A DNA stretch of 64,000 nt from Antilocapra americana (taxonomy: Eukaryota; Chordata; Mammalia; Artiodactyla; Antilocapridae), in contig ML661885.1 in the NCBI GenBank assembly GCA_007570785.1, positions 15,753,966-15,817,965 on the forward strand, written 5' to 3'. Shown here in pieces: positions 37,265 through 49,912 of the stretch; positions within the stretch are counted from its first letter, which is position 1, and every line of letters starts with the position of its first letter. A program made the position numbers and the translations under genes. The notes beneath the pieces are model-generated. The model ran no database searches. It was not told where the DNA came from and saw nothing but the letters and a program-made list of their open reading frames with translations.

Positions 37265-38095
37265 AAAAAAAATCTTGACCCCTACCTCAGCTCATACATA
37301 AACTTCAATTTCTGACAAACTTAGATCTAAATTTAGAAGATGAAATAATAAAACTTCTAAAAATAATATGAGGTCATCTTCACAAGTTTGTGGGAGACAA
37401 AGATGTCTTAAATAGCACACAAAAAAGCACTACCATTCTAGCAATTCCACTTCTGAGTATTTATCCCCCCAAAATCAAAATCAAACTAACTTGAAAAGAT
37501 ATTAATATGTGCACTCTCATGTTCATGGAAGTAAACTAAGTGCCCATTGATGGACGAATGGACAAAGAGGCGATGCACATAAACAACAGACTATTAATCA
37601 GCAATGTTTTTAAAAAGTTGCCATTTGTGACAATATGGATGGCTCTTGAAGGCATTATGCTAAGTGAAATAAGTCAGACAGAGAAAGACGAATTCCCCAT
37701 GATCTCACTTATATGTGGCATCTAAAAGAAAGAAAACACACAAAAAAACAGAATTCACAGATACAGAGAACAGACTGATGGGCTGCCAGAGGTGGGAGAT
37801 GGAGGTAGGTAAAAGAGGTCAAAAGATACAAACTTCCAGTTATAAAATAAATAAAGCATGAGGATGTGATGTACAGCATGGTAACTACAGTCAGTCATAC
37901 TGTATTTTATATTTGAAAGCAGCTAAGAAAGGTAAATCTAAAGCCTTCTCATCACAAGAAAAAAATATAACTATGGGGATGGATGTAAATGAAACACTGT
38001 GATGATCATTTCACAACATATACAAATATCAAATCATTGCATGGTGCAGCTGAAACTAATATAAACCTATGTTCAATTACACTTCGATTTTTTAA
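37265..38095 (+). mobile_element. L1 3' end (L1MA-like)
   Basis: Landmarks: accattctagcaattccacttctgagtatttatc, gatggacgaatggacaaag, atatggatggctcttgaaggcattatgctaagtgaaataagtcagac, cacttatatgtggcatctaaaa, gatgtacagcatggtaactacag, and the end tgaaactaatataaacctatg with an oligo-T/A end. Confidence 0.85.
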
Positions 38096-38099
38096 AAAG

Positions 38100-39000
38100 C
38101 ACTATCCATAAGGGGAAAGACTAATATACTACATTTCATTAATATAAAAATCTGTTTACCAAAATGTACCATTAGGAATACGGAAAGATATTTGCCATAT
38201 ACATATCTGACAAAGGATATTAATCCAGAATATCTAAGAAACCTGTAAGTAAGTCAATAAAAGAACTGAAAAAAAAAAATAAACTGCCAATGCAGGTTTT
38301 TAACAGTAAATATATATCAATAGCAGAGAAGATCCTGTTGCCAACAGGCATATGTAAAGGTGTTCACTTTAATTATTTGAAAGTTGAAGATGCCCTTCGT
38401 GGACAAGGACATGGGAAACTTGCATATACTGCTAGTGGAAGGGAAATGTATCAGGTTGAACATTATGTACTGATACTGAACATATGCATTACCTACTTGG
38501 GTAACACCCCCAAAAGAAATGTATACATCCAAAAATGTTCATAGCATTGTTGTTTAATCACTAAGTTGTGTCCAACTCTTTGAAAGCCCATGGACTGTAG
38601 CCCATCAGGTTCCTTTGACCATGGGATTCTCCAGGCAAGAATACTGGGGTGGGCTGCCATTTCCTTCTCCAGTTCACAGCATAGTAGTCTCATCTCTAAC
38701 AGCCCCAAACTGGAAACAACCCAAATGTCTACCACCAGTATAATGAATAAATAAATCGTGGTATATCCATGCAGTGGGATATTACATAGCAAAAAAATAC
38801 TATACTATTAACAACACAGATGAATCTCACAAACATGACACTGAGAAAAATAAGCTATGACAGAAGACTATGGCAGATGATTCCAACAGGCAGGCACAAC
38901 AAATCTAGGATGACAGGGCACAGAACAGTGGTTCCCTTTGGGGTTGTTTAACCTAGTTGTTTAATTAGAAGGGCTTTAACCCCTGTGAGAGAGGCTTCTG
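38100..39000 (+). mobile_element. Older L1 3' end, split by a SINE
   Basis: Text runs from tgacaaaggatattaatccagaatatctaag to ggaaacaacccaaatgtctaccaccag, tcgtggtatatccatgcagtgggatattac and gatgaatctcacaaacatgac. It lies directly behind the L1MA-like copy, in the same sense, as expected when a younger L1 inserts into an older one. Confidence 0.7.
38548..38672 (-). repeat. Truncated BovA SINE with TSD, inside L1
   Basis: tgttgtttaatcactaagttgtgtccaac through gccatttccttctccag, reversed. Direct repeats ttcatagcat (38538-38547) and ttcacagcat (38673-38682) flank it with one mismatch. Confidence 0.9.
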
Positions 39001-39599
39001 AGGCTCTGGGAAAGCCTGCAAAGCATTCACAGTGCAAAATCCCATCAAGGCTCCACAATCATCATTTGTGCACTTGCAGACACATAATGTTATATTTATT
39101 TTAAAAAATTACCTCAGCAACAAATAAATGTATAAAATGTCACACAAAAAAATTTAAGTTAAAAGTTAAAAAAACTAAAATTTACCCCCCAAATCTACTC
39201 ATTGTCAGCTCAGTACAACGTTCAATGGTGGAAACATCTCCACTGGCCTTCAGACTCTGCTGTTCCCTTGCTCTGACTCCTTTGCTCGCTGATCTCCTGC
39301 TATAGCCCCTGGAAGTGGACCTGAACCAAAGCTCAGCACACAACTGCTCTCACTTCACAGCCTCTGCCCCAGGGGGCAGGTCCACAGGCCTGGCTTCCAC
39401 CAGTGGATCAGTAACACTTGTCCTTCTGCCCATTCCATGAACATGAGTTTCTTCTCTTTCTCTTCACCCACAAACTATGGCTGTGGTTTCCTAACTGATT
39501 TAGCTTCTAGTATCTTCCATACACATGTTAAATTCAACATCCAAAATTGCTCTTTTGAACACATCACCCACCTGCTGGTAAAAATTAATCCCCAAACTA

Positions 39600-39950
39600 G
39601 AGATAAAATTTATTTCCTAAAGCTGCATTCCAGTCTATCACTATCTGCTTTCTAACTACATCTCTAGTCTTATCTCTTATTAGCCACTTAGCTGCTCTAT
39701 TTAAAAATCGTCTACAGGAGGAGAGGAGGGAAAAATCATCTGTAAAGAAAATATTTTTTGCCAAACCCACAGTCCAGATTCTTATTCCAAGGACTTTCCT
39801 CAGTATTCCCTTAGCCTAGAATACCCTTTCTTCGGCCCTATACCTGCCTACTCTCTATTCAAGACCTATCCTTCACCTCAACTACTTCAGTACAAGTGTA
39901 TCATTACTTATAATATTGATGTCTGCTATTACTCACTTGGTACTTAATCT
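39600..39950 (-). repeat. Possible L2 or similar old repeat
   Basis: gactttcctcagtattcccttagcctagaataccctttcttc and caagacctatccttcacctcaactacttc resemble the reversed L2 3' region. Divergence is high. Confidence 0.35.
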
Positions 39951-40637
39951 TTACTGCTGGGTTACATGTTTTATGCAAATAACTAAAACCCTTACAGAAA
40001 AGAACAATGGCTTTACATCTCTTAGATGTATTAAAGCAAATGCTTAATAGAGATAGTTCTATGGTGCTAATGATCAACCAGTAATCTGAAGAGAGTTTTT
40101 AAAGTTAAATATAGCCTCTAACTAGCTTTAAGCTGAAAGAGTTTTTTTTTTATTATAACAGTTATTTTTGGCTTATTTACCCATATTTAACAAATACTGG
40201 AATAAGCTGAACATATGTAAAAGGACTAGAATTAGGAAGGTCACAGAGCCCGGTAAAGAGCAGTCCTTGGGAAAGTAGACTGTCTACAGAGCACGTGCCA
40301 CATGGGAAAGAAGTGTTGACCTGATTATGAGTATGAGCATGTGGACTATAATTAAATAGCCTATAGAGTCAAGTGTTGGCAGGCAAAATGTCTTTTTTCA
40401 CTCCATCACAAAAATACCTAAAGCAACACTGGTCAGAAGGTAACCACTTCCATTAGTAAGTTAACAGATGAGTAAATGGCATAACGCTGATACTAAATTT
40501 ATGGAACTTTTTAATTTCATGCTACCAATTCATGCATGGTGTCAAATACAGGTTTGTTCTTCCCAAAGATAACTGGACATATAATGCTGTTGGTACTGCA
40601 TGCAACTGACTTTTTAAAGTCGATGCATGGAACAACT

Positions 40638-40784
40638 GTTTTTTTTTTTTTAATGTTTATTTATTTGGCTGTGCTGGGTCTTAGTTGCAGCATATGGGAT
40701 CTAGTTCCCTGACCAGGGATCAAACCCAGGACCCCTGCACTGGGAGCTCAGAGTCTTAGCCACTGGACCACCAGGCAAGTCCCC
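40638..40784 (-). repeat. tRNA-Glu-type SINE (CHR-like) with TSD
   Basis: Poly-T, then ggctgtgctgggtcttagttgcag through agccactggaccaccaggcaagtcccc, reversed. ggaacaact occurs at 40629-40637 and 40785-40793. Confidence 0.9.
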
Positions 40785-41328
40785 GGAACAACTTTTTAAA
40801 ATTACTCTTAGTAGCTGAAAACTAGAACTCTCATTTACTTAGCAGAATATTATACACACGAGGTTTTACTGGATTTGTGGGTTTCTTAACAAACTTCATA
40901 TGAAATGTTTTAAATGTAAATGGCAACCATCTCTACAGGAGCAAACAAAGTAGTAAGATGCTTAGGTCTAATTTCATAATTTTCTATTAAACTAAAATAA
41001 AGACTTTTGTATTATGTGTTATATGTTATATACTTAGAGAAATTGATGATGTCTATCTTTTCTTTAGAAAAAAACCTCAGTCCTATTTTCATGTCTTCAT
41101 ATCCAAATGCCTTTCTGTCACATTTAAAAAGTAAAAAAATGCACCTTTAGAGTAGCCATTAAAGCAGAATTTTAAAATAACTACAATTACCTTCTTCATT
41201 CTCACATCTTCAGTTACTATTCGGCTGTCTGAATACCCACCGACTATGCAACAGGCCTGCGTGAAGGAAAATACAGCGAACAGCACATGCAGAGGATAAG
41301 AACACAAGGAACCAAGTCAGGGCCATAC

Positions 41329-41488
41329 CTGGGTTATTATTAACATTGCTCTTGGGTGGCTTCTGCACTGGTTTGGGGAGCGTGGATTCCGTCAAAGCTT
41401 TGTTAGCGACGGCTTGCTGCGCCTTCTTTATACTGCTCCCTTCGGATTCCCATGTCTGCTCCCCAAGACTCAGTTGCACTGAGAACAT
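41329..41488 (-). CDS. STAU2: STAU2 coding exon, rest of dsRBD1 (residues 39-91 plus one base)
   Basis: The exon is 160 nt. Its acceptor is tttatgtttttccaag and its donor is CAG|gtatgg, both canonical. It starts exactly at a methionine codon and reads MFSVQLSLGEQTWESEGSS, then IKKAQQAVANKALTES, then a proline/lysine/asparagine-rich linker. MFSVQLSLG and QTWESEGSS are the central strands of dsRBD1; KKAQQAVANKAL is its second helix, with the lysine pair that touches the RNA phosphates. It ends with the first G of a glycine codon, completed by exon C. Because it begins with ATG, a transcript that skips exon A could still start in frame here; shorter STAU2 isoforms with a different amino end are known. 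Overlapping reading frames on both strands are shadows of this exon. Confidence 0.97.
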
Positions 41489-43841
41489 CTTGGAAAAACA
41501 TAAAGAGACCAGGAAAACATTGAAATTTTTCGGTAAATAAAATGTGCTGTCTGAGAGAAAAACAGACACACCACAGAATCAAAATGTTAGAGCTAGGGTT
41601 GAGTTTATAGGTCATTTGTAACAAAAATCTTATTCTCTCTAGTGAAAGAATGTTAAGAGGTCGTGCCAAATTCTGTTCTATCCAGAGGCTTAAAGGCAGC
41701 TCTAAGTGTACATTTTTGGTAGAATATATCAAGAAGAAAGAGCTTCCCTAAACGGAATCATATTGTTAATGCCATTCAAATAGTCCTCAAAAAAGTAGAA
41801 TAGGAACAAAGAATAAGAGAAACTGTAAGATAATCCGAAAGAATCTGTCTCTATAACTGTCACAAAAACTAATTACTTAAACTTCATACTTAACACAATT
41901 TAGTCAGTGAGTCGGGAAATCCTATTAAATATCCTGTCACCAACTCTCAATCCTCCACAATGAACCTTTAGCCAGTCACCAAATCCAATCAGTTCTAACC
42001 TCAAAAATATTTCTCAAATCTCCTTCCTCTCTCTGCCAGGAACTCTGCTGCACTGGCTACCGTCTTTCATCATCTTAGCTTGGATGTAATAATCTCCCAT
42101 CTGATTGCTGCTAATACTCTCTTTCTAAAACTCAAATCCACTTGCCATCACCCAGAACACCACCAGCTTAAAAACTTTCAACTTCCCCCCATGCTGCACG
42201 CCACAAAGGAGTGACCTGTCCATCTTCACTTCACATACACCCCTCCCCTTGCACATCCTAACATTCCATCTACACACCATATTTCCACATGGGCTCAAAC
42301 ACCTCTAAAATGTAGGATCTAGTTACAGTATACACACACAATCCACTGCTTTCCTCCTAGATAGCTCACTGCTCTGTAGGAATACAAGGTAAGGACCCCA
42401 AAATGCATATTAATTATTTAGAAATAAATGTGAATTTACAGGAAAGAGATCAGGTGGAAAATACCTTTAAAAACCAAGTGTTTAGCATGATCAATAATCA
42501 TAAAATGGACATCACATGCCTCCTGACACGATCCAATGAGAAATATGTAGCATTCTTGGCCAAAAATGTTTACTGTGAATCTAACCACAGGAAAACAATC
42601 AGACAGATAGGGATTTGGTGTATTCTCTAAGAAACTGATCGAAACTCTTCAAAATGTCCATGTTATGAAAGAAGACAATCAGAAGAATGCAAAGGGACTG
42701 TCCTTGATGCAAGGATGCTAAAGAGACATGGAAGGTCATAATAAGCTACAATCTATTGATCAGACTTAGACTAGAAAGAATAAAAGTACAAAGTGCATTT
42801 AGAGAACAACCAGGAGAAACCTGGGAAATCTGACTACAGACTATATAATAAATAATGTCTTCAGTCAATTTTCAATTTCTTGAGTGATGATAGTATTATG
42901 GATAGTATTATGAAGAAGAATGTCTTTGGTCTCACAAGATAGATATACAGGTATTTAAGGATAAAAATGTCATGATAGTCGAAATTTATTTTCAAACTGT
43001 TCAAGGAAATAAATATATCTATACAGAAGGAGCAAGGAAAGAAATAAATGTAGCAATGTGCTGAATAAATTAATGATTAATAAATATGAAAGATCCATTA
43101 TTATACTGCTCTTTCAATTTTTCTCCCAGATTTTCAATTTTTCTCATAGATTTTCAATTTTTCAAAATATACAGCTGAAAATATTTACAATCATTTGAAA
43201 TTCAAAATATATACATATCTTTTAAAAGTAATTTTTCTTTTATTTTGATTCAGTGTAAAACTTTTATCTAAAACATATTTTTAATACATTTGCCCAATAT
43301 TAAAATGATTTTTAAATGACTAGGTCTTTTGGTTTTCAAATTATAGGATGTAACAGAGAACTCTGCCACAAATGATATATTATATATTATCTCTCCCACC
43401 TCTTCCAAATCAGTTCACCCTCCAGAATGTTCCATCCATTTTTCTTCCATTAATTCAGGTTCAAAACCTCAACAGCTCCTTTGTTTATCCTTACCTTCTT
43501 AAGATTTATTTCACAAAACTTCAAAACTGTTCCCTGCCATTTCTTTTGTCACTACCTTAGTCTAAGGCTCCTATAAACTCAAGTTTCGTGCCTCCTAACC
43601 TTCCAGATGTCACCAGTTTTCCAGTTCACAAGCCAAACACCTTTGAATGGTCTTCCTTGTTTGCTCCTTTACTCTCTACATTCTCCCCTGCATCCAACTG
43701 ACTCAATTTCACAAACATTTTTCAGATCTGGTCTTTCTCTGTATTCTCAGTTAAGAATATCAATGTATCTCTCTCCTAAATTACTACAAAACCACCCTAA
43801 CATCATTTCTTTAACATAAGACTTTCCCAACAAACTGTCCT

Positions 43842-43955
43842 TGGGAATTCCCTGGTGATCCAGTGGTTAGGACTTGGTGCTTTCACTGCCAGGGGCTGGG
43901 TGCAGTCCCTGATTGGGAAATTAAGATCCAGAAAGCCATGCCATCATGAACATGA
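43842..43955 (+). repeat. tRNA-Glu-type SINE (CHR-like)
   Basis: ttgggaattccctggtgatccagtggttaggacttgg through attgggaaattaagatccagaaagcc. An L1-like tail (acattatacatcaattatatctc plus poly-A, to 44084) follows. Confidence 0.88.
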
Positions 43956-44137
43956 ATATGCTATAAAACGCAAATGTACCCAAGTCAATTCTCTGCTTTC
44001 TGAGACCTCTTTAGAATTCCACTATGCTGTACCTAAAAGCAATGCAACATTATACATCAATTATATCTCAAAAAAAAAAAAACCTGGAGAGTTAAAAAAG
44101 TCCCACTATAATAAACATTTAGCAGCAATTTTAAGTA

Positions 44138-44315
44138 GGAGTCCTGGGACATACTGCTTATGAGCTTAAGTCACAGATCCAACATTTACTGTGTCACAGT
44201 AAGGAAGTTATTTACTCTTTCCATTTGTCTTCTTACTTCTTTAGTGAAATCGGGGTAATAACCACAGAACAGTTATGAAGGTTAAAATGGTGTAAATACC
44301 CCCATTTGAAATGTA
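44138..44315 (+). repeat. MIR SINE
   Basis: cacagtaaggaagttatttactctttcc, gtgaaatcggggtaataaccac, gttatgaaggttaaaatggtg: the MIR 3' half pattern. Confidence 0.65.
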
Positions 44316-44574
44316 GAGACTGTCAAACTAGATAAGAAAATAAAATCCAACTACATGCTTCCTACAGGCAATGCACTTCAACTATAAAGATACATGGTTT
44401 AAAAGCAATGGGATAGAAAAAATATATCATGATAACATAAATTAATGAAAAGTCAGAAAGGTTATAATAATATTAAGCAAAGTAGATTAAAGAGCAAAGA
44501 CTACTACCAATGATAACAAAGGTCATTCCACAATAACAAAGGAGCCAACTAATCAAGAAGAGGACTAAAGATTC

Positions 44575-45078
44575 TAAACACTTGGGCAATGTGGTTCATA
44601 TATACAAGGGAATATTACTCTGCCATAAAAAGGAATGAAATAGTGTTATCTGCAGAGACATGGATAGACCTAGAGATGGTCATACAGAATGAAATAAGTC
44701 AGAGAGAGAAAAACAAATACTGTATAATATCACTAATATGTGGAATCTAGAAAAATGGTACAAATGAACTTATCTGCAAAGCAGAAATAGAGACAAAGAT
44801 GTAGAGAACAAACTTATGGATACCAAGGGGGGAAAGGGGGAATGGAATGCACTGGGAGACTGGGACTGACATATATATATATACTACTAGGTATAAAACA
44901 GATAACTAATGAGAACCTACAGTATAGGACAGGTAACTCTACTCAACGTTCTGTGGTGACCTAAATGGGAAGTCTAAAAAAACAGGGGACATATGCATAG
45001 CTGATTCACTGTGTTGTACAGTAGAAATTAACAGAACATTGTAAAGAATTATGCGCCAATAAAAAATTAATTAAAAAA
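44575..45078 (+). mobile_element. L1 3' end (ruminant type), 5'-truncated
   Basis: gggaatattactctgccataaaaaggaatg, gacatggatagacctagag, atgaaataagtcagagagag, aacctacagtataggacagg, tgattcactgtgttgtacagtagaaattaac, tail ccaataaaaaattaattaaaaaaaac. A (TA) run lies at 44870-44884. Confidence 0.88.
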
Positions 45079-46948
45079 AACACTCAGGCAACTAACATCA
45101 CGGCTTTAAGATACATGAAGCAAAAATGAACAGAATTCCAAAGAGAAATAAAGAATCCACAATTAAAGTCAAAGACTCAATACCCTCCTCTCAATAACTA
45201 ATATAACAATGACCAAGCAGACAATCAGGTGGAATAGAGAAGACCTGAACAACACTATCAACCAACATAAACTGACTGCAATGTTTTTAAAACACCCTAC
45301 CCCAAAAAAGCAAATATACATTTGTTCTCAACTTCTCACAAAATATTTACCAAGACAGCCAATATTCTGGACTATAAAATAACTCACAACAAATTCTAAG
45401 GATTCAAGTGATGTAAAGTATATTCTCTGACCACAATGAAATTAAATTAAAAACTAATACCAGAAAGATGTCTGGAAAATCTCCAAATATTTAGAAAATT
45501 AATAACACATTTATAAATAACCCATGGGGAAAAGAAGAAATCAAAGGGGAAAACAGAAAGTATTTTAAACTGAATGAAAATGAAAACACTGTATCTCAAA
45601 AAAATGATGCTAATAAAAATACTAAAGGGAAATTTCCAGCACTAAATACCTACACTAGAAAAGAAGTGAAGTCTCAAGTTAACTTCAGTTTTAATCTGAA
45701 GAAACTAGAAAAAGACTATATCAAAGCTGAGGTAAACAAGGAAAAAAGTAATAAAGGTAAAAGCAAACATAAGAAAATAAAAAATAGGAAAAAAATAGAG
45801 AAAAATCTATAAAACCAAAATCTGGCTCTTTGCAAAGATCAATAAAATTTGTAAACCTCTATGCAGACTAAGCATGAAAAAAGACAAAACACAAATTACC
45901 AGCATTAGGAATGAGAGAGATGAAATCACTACAGATGCTTAAAATATTAAGACAACAAGAGAATATTTTGTAACTTTATGCCAATAAACTCAACAGCATA
46001 AGTTTTTAAAAGCCACTGTCATTAAAGCCCATTCAAGAAGAAACAGGCAACGTGAATAGCCTTATATTAATACATGTTAAAGGAACTGAATCTGTAGTTT
46101 AAAACTTTCCTACAAAGAAAACTCCAGACCCAGATGATTTGGATGATAAATTCTACCAAACGTTTAAGGAAGAAATAATGCCAATTTATAAAAACTCTTC
46201 CCAAAACCTGAATCAGAAGGAATACCTCTTGACTTATGTTATGAAGCTTGCATAACTTTGATACTGAAACCACAATAAGATACTACCAGGGAAAACAATA
46301 AAACTACACATCACACATAACATAAAAATCCTTAACCAAATTCCATTAACAAATGGAATCCATCAATACAGAAATCAGAAATACTTCATAGCCAACCAAG
46401 CATTTCACTCCAGGAAGGCAAGGATTGATTGTACATTTGAGAGTCGAACAACGTAACTCACAATAATAAGCAATTAAAAACAGCAAAGTCGTATGCCCAT
46501 CTCAATTAATGTAGAAAAACCATAAGACAAAAATCAATATTAATTCATGTTAAAACTCTCAGCAAAAAAAATATAAGTAGAGAATTTCCTCGATCTAATT
46601 AAAGACATCTATAGAAAAAGCTACATTTAACATCACAATTAATGGGGGAAAACTGAATGACAAAGTCAAGGACAAGTTAGAGATGTCTGCTCTCATCACT
46701 TTTATTCAACATTGCACTGCAAGTTCTAGCTAACGCAACTGGGCAAGAGAAATAAAAGGCATTCATACTGGGAAATAAGATTTAAAATTGTCTTTATTCA
46801 CAAATAGCTTGTGGGAGAGCAGGTTTAAGACAGCTTTAAGATCCAGCAGGATCTTAAAAAAAAACAAAAAAGTCTACTAGAACTAATAAACGAGTTTAGC
46901 AAGACTGCAAGATGCTTGATCAATATATAAAAATTAGTGTATTTTTGA

Positions 46949-47140
46949 AGCAGACTCACAGAGAGAACAAACTAGTGATTATGGGGTAGGGGTAAGAGAG
47001 GGTAAATGTAGGGATGTGGGAATGGAAGGTACAAACTACTGAGTATACAACAGATTTAATGCTGTATTGTACAAATGGGGACTATAGCCAACATTCTGTA
47101 ATAACTGTAAATGGAAAGTAACCTTTAAAAATTATATAAA
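46949..47140 (+). mobile_element. Short L1 3' end inserted in older L1
   Basis: gaagcagactcacagagagaacaaactagtgattatgggg through acattctgtaataactgtaaatggaaag, with an A-rich end. The L1 ORF2 text gtgtatttttg before it resumes at 47748 (ctgtatttttatacattagc). Confidence 0.75.
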
Positions 47141-47141
47141 A

Positions 47142-47445
47142 GGGCTTCCCTGGTAGCTCGGTGGTAAAAAATCCACCTGCTAATATGGGAGGCATGGGTC
47201 TGATCTCTGGTCCAGAAAGATTCCACATGCCATGGAACAACTAAGCCCGTTCAGGACAACTATTAAGCCTGTGCCCTAGAGTCTGGCACTCACAACTACT
47301 GAGCCCACACACTCTAGAGCCAGTGTTCCACAATGAAAAGCCCGCGGTCACAGCTGGAGACTAGGCCCCACTGACTGCAGCAAGAGAAAAGCCTGCACAG
47401 CAACGAAGGCCTAGCATACCCCAAAATAAATACATAATTTTTAAT
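47142..47445 (+). repeat. tRNA-Glu-type SINE (CHR-like), long form
   Basis: gggcttccctggtagctcggtgg, acaactactgagcccacacactctagagcc, cagcaacgaaggcc, A-rich tail. It lies directly behind the short L1 end. Bases 47446-47735 after it show no element I recognise. Confidence 0.9.
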
Positions 47446-48157
47446 TACATAAAAAGATTTTATTAAAAGAATTTTTAATGTATCATAAAAATAATCTGAT
47501 ACATTTCACTCTCTTCTAAATTCTTCGGCACTGTATGGATTCCCTATATTAGATAGGTAGTTATTTTCAGCACTATTTGACAGTATAAATTAAAGTTAAC
47601 CTGCTATGGAAAAAGTAGGAATCTTCAGATTTCTCTATTTGTACTTTTATTCTTCATACTCTCATGTGTGCATACTTACACAGAAATGCTATACATATTT
47701 CAATGATTTAAAATATATAAAAGAAAATATACAAAACAAAAAAATCACTGTATTTTTATACATTAGCAATGCTTAATAAGAAAAATTATAAATTGAACAT
47801 TTTAAAAACCATACCACTTACAATAGCTTCAGAAACATGAAATATTCAGAAATAAGGCTAAAGATAAGAAATACCTGTCCACTGAAAACTACAAAAAGTT
47901 GAGAGACATTAAAGAATGTCTAAGTAAACAAGAGATACTTTGTTCATAGGTTGGAAGACTCAATTTTTCTAACATGTTAATCTTCCTCAAATTGAACTAT
48001 TTATTCATTGCAGTTCTATTCAAAATCCCAGCAAGGTGGACTTTAAAATTCGTATGAACATGCAAAGGGTATTGAATAGCCAAAACAACTCTGAAAAGGA
48101 AGAACAAAAGTAGAGGGCTGGTACTACCAGATTATAAAGCTACAGTAATCAAAACAG

Positions 48158-48365
48158 TTGGGCTTCCCAGGTGGCTCAGTGGTAAAGAATCCGCCTGCCA
48201 ATAAGGGGACATGGGTTCGATCCCTGGGTCGAGAAGGCCCCCTGTAGAAGGAAATGGCAACCCACTCCACTACTCTTGCCTGGGAAATCCCATGGACAGA
48301 GGAGCCTGGCGGGGTACAGTCCCTGGGGTTGCAAAGAGTCAGACACACTTAGTGAGTAAAACTAC
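48158..48365 (+). repeat. Bov-tA/BovA SINE with 11-bp TSD
   Basis: gggcttcccaggtggctcagtggtaaagaatccgcc through gcaaagagtcagacacacttagtgag. Identical aatcaaaacag at 48147-48157 and 48366-48376 flanks it inside L1 ORF2. Close to the consensus, with an intact B-box-like ggttcgatccc. Confidence 0.95.
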
Positions 48366-49747
48366 AATCAAAACAGCATAGTATTTGCCTAAAGACAGAA
48401 AAAGAGACCAACAGAACAGAAGAGAGACCAGAAATAAAGATATATATAGACAACTGATTTTTGACAAAGGTGCAAAGATGATGAAGTGGGGAAAGGACAA
48501 TCTCTTCAACAACTGAACATCTGTAACCAAAAAATATAAATAAAAAATAAATCTTGTTATATCTCTCATATCATCTATAAAAATTAACTCAAGGTGGCAA
48601 CTAGATCTAATTATAAGACCCAACTGTAAAAACTTAAACTATATAACATCTAGAAGAGAGTACAGAAGAAAATCTTATGACTTCTAATAGGGCAAAGATT
48701 TCTTAGATATGATACCAAAAACAAAAATCTAATGGATAAACTGGAGTTCATCAAAATTAACAATTACTGCTCTTCAACAGACACTATAAAAAAAAAGAAA
48801 GAAAAAGGTAAGCCATGAAGTGGGGGAAATAATTGCCAAGCACATATCTAATAAAGGATTTGAATCCAGAATATACAAAGAGGCAAAACAGCAGAAAGCT
48901 CCAATAAGGAACAGTGTCTGTCATATTACACTCAACAGATATTTTACCGAGGATTTTTAAATCCTGTATACAACTATTAGTAACATGTAACGAGACAATT
49001 ATCCAGGTACCTCCATTATCAACATACTTCCTAAGAATTTACAAACTATCATCCTATTATACTATACTAGAACAGGTATAATAGTTCTCAAATTATAGCT
49101 GAGATTCTCAATTAGTTGTTAGAGGCCACACAAGAAAGATAATGCAGGGCAAAGATCAAGCCTGGTAAATCTAGCAAGAATTACTAAAAGAAGAAAAATA
49201 CTTTACTTCAAGGCCACTGGGCAGAACTGCCTCTCTCAGCTATATTTATTCCAGAGTAAACTTTTTTCAAGTGTCACTATGACAGCAGCTTTCTTAACAC
49301 TTAGCCATGCATATCCACAATTCATCAAAATTGGGAAATAAAGTAAAAAAAAAAGAAAATCCCACTTTATGTTATTCGTGGCTGTCTGCTTTGCAATAGC
49401 CTTCTTTTGAGATCTGAGAAAATCTAAACAAGTCATAGGAAAATAAAGAACTGGATTTAGGTACCTAAAGAGATACAATACAGCAATGTCACAATAACTC
49501 ACATAAATATAAGGAATAACATATTACTTCATAAAAATAAAAGGGGACAAGGCAAACATTAAGATAGTTTTTATTTACTAGTCACACACTAAAAGTTTTG
49601 CAAGTTGCTCACATTCTGTACGACTCAGTGAGGAAAGAAAAAAGCATGTAAATATAGATCACTACTTCCCATCAAGATGTATGTATGTCTTGATTATAAA
49701 TCAAGAGAAGACAGTTCTATACCACCTTGAAGACATTAATCTCTGTC

Positions 49748-49912
49748 CTCTCTTTCTCAACTCTGGACACACATCAGGGTCATCTGAGAGCTTTAAACAA
49801 GTCCTCATATCTGGACCTCATCCAAGACCAATTCAATCGGAATTTCTGGGAGTAAGACTCAGGCTTAAGTATTTTTTAAAGCTCCAATGAATAACCAAGG
49901 TTGGGAACCACT
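49748..49912 (+). mobile_element. MER5A-like hAT (Charlie) MITE
   Basis: ctcaactctggacacacatcagggtcatctgagagcttt, ccaattcaatcggaatttctggg, cttaagtattttttaaagctcc and aaggttgggaaccactactg. Landmark order of MER5A/B. Confidence 0.78.

Larger units (their letters stand above)
32115..41328 (-). other. STAU2: STAU2 intron between exons B and C
   Basis: This is 9,214 nt between the donor CAG|gtatgg of exon B and the acceptor of exon C. It contains SINEs, L1 3' ends, a mariner MITE and a nested BovA2 insertion. Stretches 32.1-32.88, 34.9-35.59, 39.0-39.6 and 39.95-40.63 kb show nothing I recognise. Confidence 0.85.
45079..48890 (+). mobile_element. Old L1 ORF2 fragment, interrupted by three insertions
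   Basis: From ORF2 middle: caaccaacataaactgactgcaatg, ctgaccacaatgaaattaaattaaaaac, cactagaaaagaag, aaaaccaaaatctggctctttgcaaagatcaataaaattt. The RT part follows at 46130-46770 (cagatgatttggatgataaattc, cttttattcaacattgcactgcaagttctagc) and the 3' part at 47740-48890 (ctacagtaatcaaaacag, acaactgatttttgacaaagg). It is broken at 46949-47140, 47142-47440 and 48158-48365. No open frames. Confidence 0.8.

Noticed and set aside
41346..41540. Plus-strand frame overlapping exon B
   Set aside because: It is the reverse shadow of STAU2 coding sequence; no splice sites or homology on the plus strand.
41210..41732. Two longer minus-strand frames through exon B, read as single-exon genes
   Set aside because: Only the part 41329-41488 matches STAU2 in one frame and is bounded by splice sites; the rest is intron.
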